From positions 264,001-328,000 of the forward strand of contig NZ_BSFI01000008.1 in the NCBI RefSeq assembly GCF_027922265.1: DNA of 64,000 nt, given 5' to 3'. Below are positions 46,608 to 54,465 of the stretch, piece after piece. Position 1 is the stretch's first letter. Each line of letters opens with the position of its first letter. The notes under the pieces are model-generated. The model was not told the DNA's origin and did not search any database. It was given only the letters and a program-made list of their open reading frames with translations. Made by a program: the position numbers and the translations under genes. Source of the DNA: Hansschlegelia plantiphila (GTDB lineage: Bacteria; Pseudomonadota; Alphaproteobacteria; Rhizobiales; Methylopilaceae).

Positions 46608-47612
46608 TCACCACACCCTGGTGAGCGTGTAGCCCTTGGCGCGGAGCAGTTCGACCAAGCCGTTGGCTCCCGGAAGATGCAGCGCGCCGACGGCGATCAG
46701 CACGCCCCCCTTGTCGATCAGCGGCTGGGCGCGGTCCGCCATCAGCCTGTTTCGCCGATCGACGATGCACTCGAGAAAATCCGAATAGGACGAGACGTCC
46801 ATCATCGCGCCGAACAGGTCGCCCTTCATGGCGAAGTACCAGCCGACCTTCCGCGCGCGGTAGAGCGCGAGCGTCGTCGCCTGCAGATCGTCGCCGGCGT
46901 CGGGCCGCGACACCGCGTCGACGATCATCCGGCGGGCCGTCTCCTCGGAGATCTTCGACACCGCGTCGAGCTGTTCGCCGACGGTCTCCAGTCCCACGAT
47001 CTCGGCGCCGTTGGCGCGGCCCTCGCTCTCGACCCTGGCGTCGATCGTCGGCAGGCCCGCGCTCATCTGCTTGAGCTCGCATGACGAGACTTCCAGCGTC
47101 AGCGCCAGGAACCAGGGCTTGAGCACGCCGGCGACCGAGGCCGGCATGCCGGCCTCGGAGAGGCGGCGCTTCACCTCCGTGACCTGTTCCGCCGTGAAGC
47201 CGTTGAGGGCGGCGCCCGTCAGATCGATGCCGTTCGTCGTGACATAGGCGATCATTTCGGCCTGTGAGGCCGCGCCGTTGGCGTTGGCGAGCTCGACGGC
47301 GACGGTTCCCGACTCCTTGATCGCAGCTCTGAGCGGATCGCTCAGCGCGACGAGGTCGGCCTCGGTCGTGTGCATGGTGCCGAACAGGTAGGAGGCCGAC
47401 GGCCCCTTGCCCTCGATCTTCCAGAGCAGCCCTTCGGCGTTCGGGACCGCTTGTCCCGCCCGCTCGAACGCCGCGTATTTCTCCGGGCTCTCCGCTTTCA
47501 CCTTCTCGATCAGGTCGACGCCCTTGCACGGCGCCGGCGCGCTCTCGGCCGCAAACGCGGAGGAGGCGGCGAGAAGACCGATGGCGAGGGCGGCGGCGTG
47601 GCGGAGGAACAT
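46608..47612 (-). CDS. TraB/GumN-family protein, secreted
   Basis: A 334-residue protein with a signal peptide (MFLRHAAALAIGLLAASSAF) ending near AFAAE. The TraB/GumN motifs are GLLWKIEGKGPSASYLFGTM with the conserved GTMH, ANGAEIVGLETVGEQLDAVS and the C-terminal GGVLIAVGALHLPGANGLVE. These conserved His and Glu residues suggest a metal-dependent hydrolase, as in the Tiki/TraB fold. ATG 47610-47612 is chosen as the start of the signal peptide. The gene is convergent with the amidotransferase gene and divergent from moeB. Confidence 0.9.
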   Translation of the reverse strand: MFLRHAAALAIGLLAASSAFAAESAPAPCKGVDLIEKVKAESPEKYAAFERAGQAVPNAEGLLWKIEGKGPSASYLFGTMHTTEADLVALSDPLRAAIKESGTVAVELANANGAASQAEMIAYVTTNGIDLTGAALNGFTAEQVTEVKRRLSEAGMPASVAGVLKPWFLALTLEVSSCELKQMSAGLPTIDARVESEGRANGAEIVGLETVGEQLDAVSKISEETARRMIVDAVSRPDAGDDLQATTLALYRARKVGWYFAMKGDLFGAMMDVSSYSDFLECIVDRRNRLMADRAQPLIDKGGVLIAVGALHLPGANGLVELLRAKGYTLTRVW

Positions 47613-47754
47613 CGTGGCGGTCCGGATACGCGGGGCGCCAGACAAGCACCGAAATGGCGCCGGCCGAGTTAATCGAGCCGCCGAAAGCCGGGCATGGGCC
47701 TTGGGTCGCGCTTCCCGGACTTGCGCGGTGCGGAACGCCGCATATGGTGCCGCC

Positions 47755-48564
47755 ATGCCGCTCAGCTCCGAGGAAGTCGAACGCTACGCCCGCCACATCG
47801 TCCTGCGGGAAGTGGGCGGCCCGGGCCAGCAGAAGCTGAAGGGCGCGCGCGTGCTTGTGGTCGGCGCCGGCGGCCTCGGCAGCCCGCTGATGCTTTATCT
47901 CGCGGCCGCAGGCGTCGGCGCCATCGGCGTCGTCGACGACGACACGGTTTCGCTCTCGAACCTTCAGCGCCAGGTGCTGCACGGCACGCCCGATATCGGC
48001 CGCCTGAAGACGGATTCGGCGACCGACGCGCTCGGGCGCGTGAACCCGCACGTCGTGGTGGAGAGCCACCCGTTCCGGCTCGACGCCACCAACGCCATGG
48101 CGCTGATCGGCGCCTATGACATCATCGCCGACGGTTCGGATTCCTTCGCGGCCCGCTATCTCGTGGCCGACGCCTGCGCGCTGGCGGGCAAGCCGCTGGT
48201 CACCGCGTCGCTCGGCGTGTTCGACGGCGCGATCACCACGATCCGGGCTCATGAGCGCCGCGCCGACGGGGCGCCGAATCCGACATGGCGCTGCCTGTTC
48301 CCGGAGCCCCCTCCGGCCGGGACAATCCCGTCCTGCGCGCAGGCCGGCGTGCTCGGCGCGCTCGCCGGCCTGATGGGCTCGCTGATGGCGATCGAGGTTA
48401 TCCGCGAGATCGTCGGCTTCGGCGAAGGCCTCGTCGGCCGCCTGCTGGTGGTCGACGCGCTATCGATGCGCTTCGAGACGCTGACCTATGCGTGGGACCC
48501 CGCGAACCCGATCACCGGCGAAAACCCGACGATCCGCGACCTGTCGATCCACGCTGCAGGCTGA
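47755..48564 (+). CDS. moeB: MoeB/ThiF-family adenylyltransferase lacking most zinc-ligand cysteines
   Basis: A 269-residue E1-like enzyme that would adenylate the C-terminus of a ubiquitin-like sulfur carrier (MoaD or ThiS). The ATP site is VLVVGAGGLGSPLMLYLAAA, with Arg and Asp in VSLSNLQRQVLHG and DGSDSFAARYLV. Cys in GTIPSCAQAGVLGALAG is the conserved position near the active site. In typical MoeB two CxxC pairs bind zinc. Here the first pair position reads TWRC and the second reads NPITG, so three of the four Cys are absent. The start is ATG 47755. A related HesA-type or single-domain form is possible. Confidence 0.85.
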   Translation: MPLSSEEVERYARHIVLREVGGPGQQKLKGARVLVVGAGGLGSPLMLYLAAAGVGAIGVVDDDTVSLSNLQRQVLHGTPDIGRLKTDSATDALGRVNPHVVVESHPFRLDATNAMALIGAYDIIADGSDSFAARYLVADACALAGKPLVTASLGVFDGAITTIRAHERRADGAPNPTWRCLFPEPPPAGTIPSCAQAGVLGALAGLMGSLMAIEVIREIVGFGEGLVGRLLVVDALSMRFETLTYAWDPANPITGENPTIRDLSIHAAG

Positions 48565-48570
48565 CGCCTC

Positions 48571-48927
48571 TCACCGCGTCCAGACGAAGGCGCCGCCGGA
48601 GCGGCGCATGACCCGGAGCGAGCCGTCGGCCGACTTGACCGCGAGGTAGCAGCTCTCGCGCTTCGCCTGCCCCAGCGTCATGCAGAAGCCGTCGTCGTCG
48701 AGCCGCCAGGTTCCGTCTCCGGCCGAGCCCGCCCGGCCGCCGGTGCGGATCACCTTGCCGTCGCGTGAGAAGGTGAAATCGGATTTTCCGCCGCGCGGAC
48801 CCGCCGTGGAGATCGTCTTGCCGTCGAACCAGCCGGCCTGAAGCTCCTTCGGGCCGATCAGCTCGGCCGCCGCGGCCGGCGCCGCCGCGAAGGCGAGAAG
48901 GAGAGGAATGGCGAACCAACCACGCAT
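48571..48927 (-). CDS. Small secreted protein of unknown function
   Basis: A 118-residue protein. A signal peptide (MRGWFAIPLLLAFAAAPAAA) precedes a beta-rich domain with GKVIRTGGRAGSAGDGTWRL, DDDGFCMTLGQAKRESCYLA (two cysteines, probable disulfide) and a terminal GGAFVWTR. Small lipocalin-like or DUF995-like proteins have a similar plan, but I cannot assign a family. The second of two adjacent ATGs (48925-48927) has the better spacing from GGAGG. A palindrome (48950-48963) lies upstream. Confidence 0.7.
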   Translation of the reverse strand: MRGWFAIPLLLAFAAAPAAAAELIGPKELQAGWFDGKTISTAGPRGGKSDFTFSRDGKVIRTGGRAGSAGDGTWRLDDDGFCMTLGQAKRESCYLAVKSADGSLRVMRRSGGAFVWTR

Positions 48928-48949
48928 CATACGCCTCCACGTTCCCTGA

Positions 48950-48963
48950 TTGTTCCAGAACAA
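48950..48963. promoter_or_regulatory. Palindrome upstream of the small secreted protein gene
   Basis: TTGTTC-CA-GAACAA is a perfect 6-bp inverted repeat with a 2-base spacer, 23 bases before the start of the minus-strand gene at 48927. It is in an AT-rich stretch and could be an operator. It does not match the alphaproteobacterial LexA box (GTTC-N7-GTTC). Confidence 0.4.
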
Positions 48964-49024
48964 AACAGGAATACAAAAAGGAGTCAACAGGGCGCGTGAG
49001 CGTGGATGGAGAGGAGGATCGGGG

Positions 49025-49060
49025 ACAAGCCCGTCGTCCGGCTTGACCCTCGGACCTGCC
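49025..49060. repeat. Degenerate copy of a GTCCGGCTTGACC-type palindromic element
   Basis: The stretch contains GTCCGGCTTGACC, the same core as the hairpins at 62705-62741 and, inverted, 62764-62786. Here only a 5-bp stem (GTCCG 49036-49040, CGGAC 49051-49055) remains. It lies between the small secreted protein gene and the hydroxyacid dehydrogenase gene. Confidence 0.4.
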
Positions 49061-49146
49061 CCCGAGGCGGCGTCGGACGCCAGCGATGGATGGTCCGGCG
49101 CCGCCGTGTCAGAGGCGAACGGGACGAGGATAGGCGGTTGGTCCGC

Positions 49147-50142
49147 TTACAGCATCGCAGGGAGGACGCGGTCCGGCGGGCGGTGGCCGTCGATGAAGGT
49201 CTTGATGTTGACGATGACCTTCTCGCCCATGTCGACGCGGCCCTCGATGGTGGCCGAGCCCAGATGCGGCAGCAGCACGACCTTGTTCTGGCGCGCGAGC
49301 TTGACGAGTTTGGGGTTCACCGCCGGCTCGTTCTCGAACACGTCGAGCGCCGCGCCCGCGAGCTCGTTCGCCTCGAGCATGCGCGCCAGGGCCATCTCGT
49401 CCACCACTTCGCCGCGCGCGGTGTTTACGACATAGGCGTCGCGCTTCAGCAGCTTGAGGCGGCGCGCCGAGAGCAGGTGATAGGTCGCCGGCGTGTGCGG
49501 GCAGTTGACCGAGATGATGTCCATGCGGGCGAGCATCTGGTCGAGGCTTTCCCAATAGGTCGCCTCGAGCTGATCCTCGACGGTCGCCGGCAACCGCTTG
49601 CGGTTGTGGTAGTGGATCGACAGGCCGAAGGCCCGGGCGCGGCGGGCGACCGCCTGGCCGATGCGGCCCATGCCGACGATGCCGAGGCGCTTGCCCCAGA
49701 TCCGGCGGCCGAGCATCCAGGTCGGAGACCAGCCGTGCCACTCCAGATCGTCCGGCACCACGCGGGCGCCCTCGGCGAGGCGGCGGGGGCCGGCGAGGAT
49801 CAGCCCCATCGTCATGTCGGCCGTATCTTCCGTCAGCACGCCCGGCGTGTTGGTGACGGTGATGCCGCGGTTCATCGCGGTCTGCACGTCGATGTTGTCG
49901 ACGCCGTTGCCGAAATTTGCGATCAGCCTCAGATTTTCGCTGGCCTGGCCGAGCAGCGCGGCGTCGATGCGGTCGGTCACCGTCGGCACCAGCACGTCGG
50001 CCTCGCGCACGGCCGCGACCAAAGCCTCCTGAGAAAGCGGCGCGTCGTCATGGTTGAGGCGAGCGTCGAACAGCTCGCGCATCCGCGTCTCGATCACGTC
50101 CGGCAGGCGCCGGGTGACGACGACGAGCGGGCGCTTCTTCAT
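49147..50142 (-). CDS. D-isomer 2-hydroxyacid dehydrogenase (glyoxylate/hydroxypyruvate reductase type)
   Basis: A 331-residue NAD(P)H-dependent enzyme. The cofactor site is RLGIVGMGRIGQAVARRARA. The catalytic Arg lies in VVNTARGEVVDEMALARML, Glu in ALDVFENEPAVNPKLV, and His in VVLLPHLGSATIEGRVDMG. The N-terminal ANFGNGVDNIDVQTAMNRGI and the HLGSAT form are typical of GyaR-like glyoxylate reductases. It would reduce glyoxylate or hydroxypyruvate. The ATG at 50142 begins the catalytic domain directly. D-lactate or other 2-oxoacid specificity cannot be excluded. Confidence 0.92.
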   Translation of the reverse strand: MKKRPLVVVTRRLPDVIETRMRELFDARLNHDDAPLSQEALVAAVREADVLVPTVTDRIDAALLGQASENLRLIANFGNGVDNIDVQTAMNRGITVTNTPGVLTEDTADMTMGLILAGPRRLAEGARVVPDDLEWHGWSPTWMLGRRIWGKRLGIVGMGRIGQAVARRARAFGLSIHYHNRKRLPATVEDQLEATYWESLDQMLARMDIISVNCPHTPATYHLLSARRLKLLKRDAYVVNTARGEVVDEMALARMLEANELAGAALDVFENEPAVNPKLVKLARQNKVVLLPHLGSATIEGRVDMGEKVIVNIKTFIDGHRPPDRVLPAML

Positions 50143-50312
50143 GGGCCGGAGACCTTTCTCACAGCTCGGGCTCTACGGTTAATCCATCGTCAATGTCGAC
50201 GGTGGATGCTCAAGCTCCAAGCGACCGGCCGGGCTTCACGCCCGGAAGGCCGTCTCTAGCAGACGACGCCCGGAACGCAATATCGCGACGTGAAGATGGA
50301 GCGTTCTGCGCC

Positions 50313-50864
50313 ATGAAAGGATCGATCGCCGGAAGGCTCGCCGGCCTGCTCGTGGCCGCCGCGATCGCGTGCGGGACCGCGCCCGCCTTCGGACAGGCGG
50401 CGCGCGAGGGCGCGGCCGGCATGATGATCGGGCCGGTCTCCGGCCTGCCTGTGCCGCGCTTCGTCAGCCTCAAGGCGGGCAAGGTCAACGTCCGCGCCGG
50501 GCCGACCAAGGACCATCCGGTGACCTACATCTACCGCCGCGCCGGCGAGCCGGTGGAGATCACCGCGGAATACGACAACTGGCGCCGGATACGGGACTCC
50601 GAGGGCTCAGAGGGCTGGGTCTGGCACAGCCTGCTCGCCGGTCGCCGCACCGCGCTGATCGCGCCGTGGTCGAAGGAGGCCGCGCTGCCGATCCGGGTCC
50701 GCGCAGGCGGCGATGAGCGCCTGAGCGCGCGGCTGGAGCCGAAGGTGCTGGTGGAGGTCCGCCGCTGCGACGGCTCCTGGTGCCGGGTCGAGGGCGACGG
50801 TTTCGACGGCTTCATCGAGCAGGACAGACTGTGGGGCGTCTATCCCGGCGAGCGGTTCGAGTGA
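50313..50864 (+). CDS. Secreted SH3-domain protein
   Basis: A 183-residue protein. The signal peptide SIAGRLAGLLVAAAIACGTA ends near APAFGQAA. Two bacterial SH3-like units follow: PRFVSLKAGKVNVRAGPTKD with EGWVWHSLLAGRR, and the second with LPIRVRAGGDERLSARLEPK and GFIEQDRLWGVYPGE. The pattern matches the DUF1058/SH3_4 family of alphaproteobacteria, thought to bind cell-wall material. The ATG at 50313 begins the signal peptide; an upstream ATG at 50193 is not supported. A hairpin with loop TTCAC lies at 50229-50245. Confidence 0.9.
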   Translation: MKGSIAGRLAGLLVAAAIACGTAPAFGQAAREGAAGMMIGPVSGLPVPRFVSLKAGKVNVRAGPTKDHPVTYIYRRAGEPVEITAEYDNWRRIRDSEGSEGWVWHSLLAGRRTALIAPWSKEAALPIRVRAGGDERLSARLEPKVLVEVRRCDGSWCRVEGDGFDGFIEQDRLWGVYPGERFE

Positions 50865-50888
50865 TCGGCTAGAAAGCCCCCGGAACGA

Positions 50889-50920
50889 AAACGGCCGCCG
50901 CATCGCTGCGACGGCCGTTT
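50889..50920. terminator. Terminator between the SH3 gene and irr (convergent)
   Basis: AAACGGCCG (50889-50897) and CGGCCGTTT (50912-50920) form a 9-bp hairpin. It has A-rich sequence on the left and T/A-rich sequence on the right, so it can act for both converging genes. Confidence 0.8.
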
Positions 50921-50949
50921 CAAAATTCCATGGGATCAAACGGCGGCGG

Positions 50950-51447
50950 TCAGACCGTCGTCTTGCGGCGGAGGCGCACCACGACGTCGACGCGCGCGAT
51001 CTCCATTCCTTCGGGGATCTCCGGGATGCGGTCCACCGAGACGCTCGAGCCGGGAATGTCGAACAGCCGGTTGTCGTCCTCGACGAGGAAATGGTGATGC
51101 TCGGTGACGTTGGTGTCGAACCACGTCTTAGAGCCGTCGACCGCGAGCTCCCGGAGCAGCCCGACCTCGGTGAACTGGTGCAGCGTGTTGTATACGGTCG
51201 CAAGCGACACCGGCACGCGGGCGCGCATCGCCTCCTCGTGCAGGATTTCAGCCGTCACGTGGCGATCGCCCTTGGCGTAGAGCAGCCGGCCGAGCGCAAT
51301 GCGTTGCCGCGTGGGACGCAGGCCCGAATCACGCAGGAGGCCGCCGACGTCGCGGGCGACGCAGAGGGCTGGGCGCAATCCGCAGTCAATGGCGCGATCT
51401 GCCGTGACGGAGGCGGAAGGTGCGGCGGTGGTCGCAATGTCGGCCAT
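50950..51447 (-). CDS. irr: Iron response regulator Irr (Fur family)
   Basis: A 165-residue regulator. The winged helix-turn-helix reads SGLRPTRQRIALGRLLYAKG and VPVSLATVYNTLHQFTEVGL. The HHH haem-associated motif is in TNVTEHHHFLVEDDNRLFDI, and the C-terminus EIPEGMEIARVDVVVRLRRK is typical of Irr. In Bradyrhizobium and relatives Irr represses haem-synthesis genes and activates iron uptake under iron limitation, and is degraded when haem is bound. Next to fabA-fabB-fabI it occupies the position common in Hyphomicrobiales. It is divergent from fabA across 250 bases. Confidence 0.94.
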   Translation of the reverse strand: MADIATTAAPSASVTADRAIDCGLRPALCVARDVGGLLRDSGLRPTRQRIALGRLLYAKGDRHVTAEILHEEAMRARVPVSLATVYNTLHQFTEVGLLRELAVDGSKTWFDTNVTEHHHFLVEDDNRLFDIPGSSVSVDRIPEIPEGMEIARVDVVVRLRRKTTV

Positions 51448-51697
51448 CGTCGGTCTCGGTCTTTCCCTAGAAGAGGCTGCCGGCCGCCCGCGAGGGGCCG
51501 CACAGGCGCGATGATCTTGGCCCGGACGTCAACCGAACCTCGGCGCGACGATACAATTTCCCGATCGTTCCGGCAACTGCCTGTCTCCCGAAGCGCTTCC
51601 CGCGTCTCCGGCATGTGTGCTAGGGAGGCGCCGCGACGGGGGCGCCATTCTGGGACGGCGGCGATCGTCACTGGTTTCCGGGGACGTCGAAGGGCAT

Positions 51698-52219
51698 ATG
51701 ACAGAACGTCGATCGAGCTACGATTACGGAGATCTGCTGGCCTGCGGCCGCGGCGAGCTGTTCGGACAGGGCAACGCGCAGCTGCCGCTGCCGCCGATGC
51801 TGATGTTCGACCGGATCACCGAGATCTCTGAAACCGGCGGCCCCTCCGACAAGGGATTCATCCGCGCCGAGCTCGACGTGAAGCCCGACCTCTGGTTCTT
51901 CGACTGCCACTTCAAGGGCGATCCCGTGATGCCGGGCTGCCTCGGTCTTGACGCCTTGTGGCAGATGACCGGTTTCTTCCTGGGCTGGCTTGGCTCGCCC
52001 GGCCGCGGCCGGGCTCTGGGAACCGGCGAAATCAAGTTCACCGGGCAGGTGCTGCCGACTGTGAAGCAGGTCGAATACGGGGTCGACTTCAAGCGGGTCG
52101 TGCGCGGCAGGCTCGTCCTCGGCGTCGCAGACGGCTGGCTGAAGGCTGACGGGGAGACCATCTATCAGGCGAAGGACCTGAAGGTCGGGCTGTTCAAGTC
52201 GGACCCCACGCCCGCCTGA
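51698..52219 (+). CDS. fabA: 3-hydroxydecanoyl-ACP dehydratase/isomerase FabA
   Basis: A 173-residue enzyme that dehydrates 3-hydroxydecanoyl-ACP and isomerises the double bond, the branch point to unsaturated fatty acids. The active-site His is in [20 protein letters not shown] and the Asp in the following [10 protein letters not shown], the FabA signature. The start [20 protein letters not shown] is standard, and length matches the family (about 171). It is first in the fabA-fabB-fabI series. Confidence 0.95.
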   Translation: MTERRSSYDYGDLLACGRGELFGQGNAQLPLPPMLMFDRITEISETGGPSDKGFIRAELDVKPDLWFFDCHFKGDPVMPGCLGLDALWQMTGFFLGWLGSPGRGRALGTGEIKFTGQVLPTVKQVEYGVDFKRVVRGRLVLGVADGWLKADGETIYQAKDLKVGLFKSDPTPA

Positions 52220-52294
52220 CGGGACCATTAAACGCAAAAGGACCGCCGGTCGCCTCAGATGCGCGGCCGCAAGGGCGGGATTGGGAGGCTTCAC

Positions 52295-53506
52295 GTGAAG
52301 CGCGTCGTCGTCACCGGCATGGGAATCGTGTCGTCGATCGGAAACTCGACGCAGGAGGTTCTGGCCTCTCTGCGGGAGGCGCGTTCGGGCGTGGTCCGGG
52401 CGGAGGAATACGCAAGGCTCGGCTTCCGCTGTCAGGTTGAGGCGGCGCCGACGCTCGACGCCTCCCAGATCGTCGACCGCCGCGCCATGCGTTTCCACGC
52501 AGGCGGCACCGCGTGGAACCATGTGGCGATGGATCAGGCGATCCGCGACAGCGGACTCGACGACAGCGACATTTCGAACGAGCGGACCGGCATCATCATG
52601 GGCTCCGGCGGGCCCTCGACGAAGACCGTCGTGGAGGCCGCCGACATCACCCGCGAGAAGGGGCCGAAGCGCGTCGGCCCGTTCGCGGTGCCCAAGGCGA
52701 TGTCGTCGACCGCGTCGGCGACGCTCGCCACCTGGTTCAAGATCAAGGGCGTGAACTACTCCATCTCCTCGGCCTGCTCGACCTCGGCGCATTGCATCGG
52801 CAACGCAGCCGAGATCATCCAGCTCGGTAAGCAGGACGTGATGTTCGCCGGCGGCTGCGAGGAGCTGGACTGGACGCTTTCCGTGCTGTTCGACGCGATG
52901 GGCGCGATGTCGAGCCACTTCAACGACACGCCGGCGACCGCCTCGCGCGCCTATGACAAGAACCGCGACGGCTTTGTGATCGCCGGCGGCGCCGGCGTCG
53001 TGGTGCTGGAGGAGCTCGAGCACGCCAAGGCGCGCGGCGCCAAGATCTACGCCGAGCTCACCGGTTACGGCGCGACCTCGGATGGCTACGACATGGTGGC
53101 GCCTTCCGGCGAAGGCGCAGCGCGCTGCATGAAGATGGCGCTCAAGACGGCGCGCGGCCCGATCGACTACGTCAATCCGCACGCGACCTCGACGCCGGTT
53201 GGCGACCTCAAGGAGATCGAGGCGCTGCGGGCGGTGTTCGGTGACAGATGCCCGCCGATTTCGGCGACCAAGTCCCTCACCGGCCACTCCCTCGGCGCCG
53301 CCGGCGTGCAGGAGGCGATCTACTCGCTGCTGATGATGCAGAACGGCTTCATGGCCGAGAGCGCCAACATCGAGGAGCTCGACCCCGCCTTCGCCGACAT
53401 GCCGATCCTGCGCGAGCGAAAGGACGACGTCACGCTGAACGCCGTGATGTCGAACTCCTTCGGCTTCGGCGGCACCAACGCGACGCTGGTGTTCGAGCGG
53501 GTCTGA
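52295..53506 (+). CDS. fabB: Beta-ketoacyl-ACP synthase I FabB
   Basis: A 403-residue condensing enzyme. The catalytic Cys lies in [20 protein letters not shown], and the two His in [19 protein letters not shown] and [18 protein letters not shown]. The C-terminal [17 protein letters not shown] is typical. The start is GTG at 52295 ([16 protein letters not shown]) with GGGAGG upstream. It elongates unsaturated acyl-ACPs made by the FabA product. Confidence 0.95.
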   Translation: MKRVVVTGMGIVSSIGNSTQEVLASLREARSGVVRAEEYARLGFRCQVEAAPTLDASQIVDRRAMRFHAGGTAWNHVAMDQAIRDSGLDDSDISNERTGIIMGSGGPSTKTVVEAADITREKGPKRVGPFAVPKAMSSTASATLATWFKIKGVNYSISSACSTSAHCIGNAAEIIQLGKQDVMFAGGCEELDWTLSVLFDAMGAMSSHFNDTPATASRAYDKNRDGFVIAGGAGVVVLEELEHAKARGAKIYAELTGYGATSDGYDMVAPSGEGAARCMKMALKTARGPIDYVNPHATSTPVGDLKEIEALRAVFGDRCPPISATKSLTGHSLGAAGVQEAIYSLLMMQNGFMAESANIEELDPAFADMPILRERKDDVTLNAVMSNSFGFGGTNATLVFERV

Positions 53507-53579
53507 TCCGACACGGCGCCCCGGAGGGCCGTCAGGCCGATCCGGGACCGTTCTCAAGACAATCGCCATCCGGACGACG

Positions 53580-53611
53580 ATCCCGGATCTTCGCTTCGCG
53601 CCATCCGGGAT
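53580..53611. repeat. REP-like palindrome between fabB and fabI
   Basis: ATCCCGGAT (53580-53588) and ATCCGGGAT (53603-53611) flank a CTTCGCTTCGCGCC loop. The form resembles the abundant palindromic intergenic elements of Bradyrhizobium-like genomes. It lies 26 bases before the fabI start. Confidence 0.55.
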
Positions 53612-53637
53612 GATGGCCGGGGCTTAAGGAGCAGCCC

Positions 53638-54465
53638 ATGGTCGCCGGACTTCTTTCAGGGCGCCGCGCCCTCGTCATGGGCGTCGCGAACGATCATTCG
53701 ATCGCCTGGGGCGTCGCCAAAGCCCTCAGCCAGGCGGGCGCGGAGATCGCCTTCACCTATCAGGGCGAGGCGCTGGGAAAGCGCGTGCGGCCGCTCGCGG
53801 AGACGCTGGGCTCCGACATCGTCATCCCCTGCGACGTCGAGGACCTCGCCTCGGTGGATTCGATGTTCGCCGCCCTGAGGGAACGCTGGGGCGGGCTCGA
53901 CATCCTCGTCCACTGCATCGGGTTCTCCAACAAGAACGAACTGAAGGGGCGCTACGCCGACACCACCCGCGAGAACTTCTCGCGCACCATGGTGATTTCG
54001 GCCTTCTCCTTCACCGAACTCGCGAAGCGCGCCGCCGAGATGATGCCGGCCGGCGGCGCGATGCTGACGCTGACCTATGGCGGCGCCACGCGCGTCATGC
54101 CGAATTACAACGTCATGGGGGTCGCCAAGGCGGCGCTCGAGGCCAGCGTGCGTTACCTCGCGGCGGATTACGGCCCCGCCGGCATCCGCGTGAACGCGAT
54201 CTCGGCGGGGCCGGTCCGGACGCTCGCGGGCGCGGGCATTGCCGACGCCCGGCTGATGTACGATTTCCAGCGCAAGCACTCGCCGCTGCGCCGTCCGATC
54301 ACCATCGAGGACGTCGGGGGCGCCGCGCTCTACCTGCTGTCGGACCTGTCGTCGGGCGTCACCGGCGAGATCCACTTCGTGGATTCCGGCTACAACATCA
54401 TCTCGATGCCAAGCCCCGACGGTCTGAAGCGCATCGACGCCGCGGAGTCCAAAGCGGACGGGTGA
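53638..54465 (+). CDS. fabI: Enoyl-ACP reductase FabI
   Basis: A 275-residue NADH-dependent short-chain-dehydrogenase-fold enzyme that reduces trans-2-enoyl-ACP. The cofactor region is GRRALVMGVANDHSIAWGVA. The Tyr-x6-Lys pair is in VMPNYNVMGVAKAALEASVR, and ADYGPAGIRVNAISAGPVRT is the FabI signature. The stop overlaps the next gene by 4 bases (GTGA). It ends the fabA-fabB-fabI series; the target of triclosan and related inhibitors in other bacteria. Confidence 0.95.
   Translation: MVAGLLSGRRALVMGVANDHSIAWGVAKALSQAGAEIAFTYQGEALGKRVRPLAETLGSDIVIPCDVEDLASVDSMFAALRERWGGLDILVHCIGFSNKNELKGRYADTTRENFSRTMVISAFSFTELAKRAAEMMPAGGAMLTLTYGGATRVMPNYNVMGVAKAALEASVRYLAADYGPAGIRVNAISAGPVRTLAGAGIADARLMYDFQRKHSPLRRPITIEDVGGAALYLLSDLSSGVTGEIHFVDSGYNIISMPSPDGLKRIDAAESKADG

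Noticed and set aside
45799..48252. Minus-strand frame of about 817 codons spanning the amidotransferase, TraB and moeB region.
   Set aside because: It overlaps three recognised genes on both strands and its translation has no family signature.
48941..48975. Possible SOS (LexA) box upstream of the small secreted protein gene.
   Set aside because: The GTTC-N7-GTTC pattern is not met; only a GTTC/GAAC inverted repeat is present, listed as a plain palindrome.
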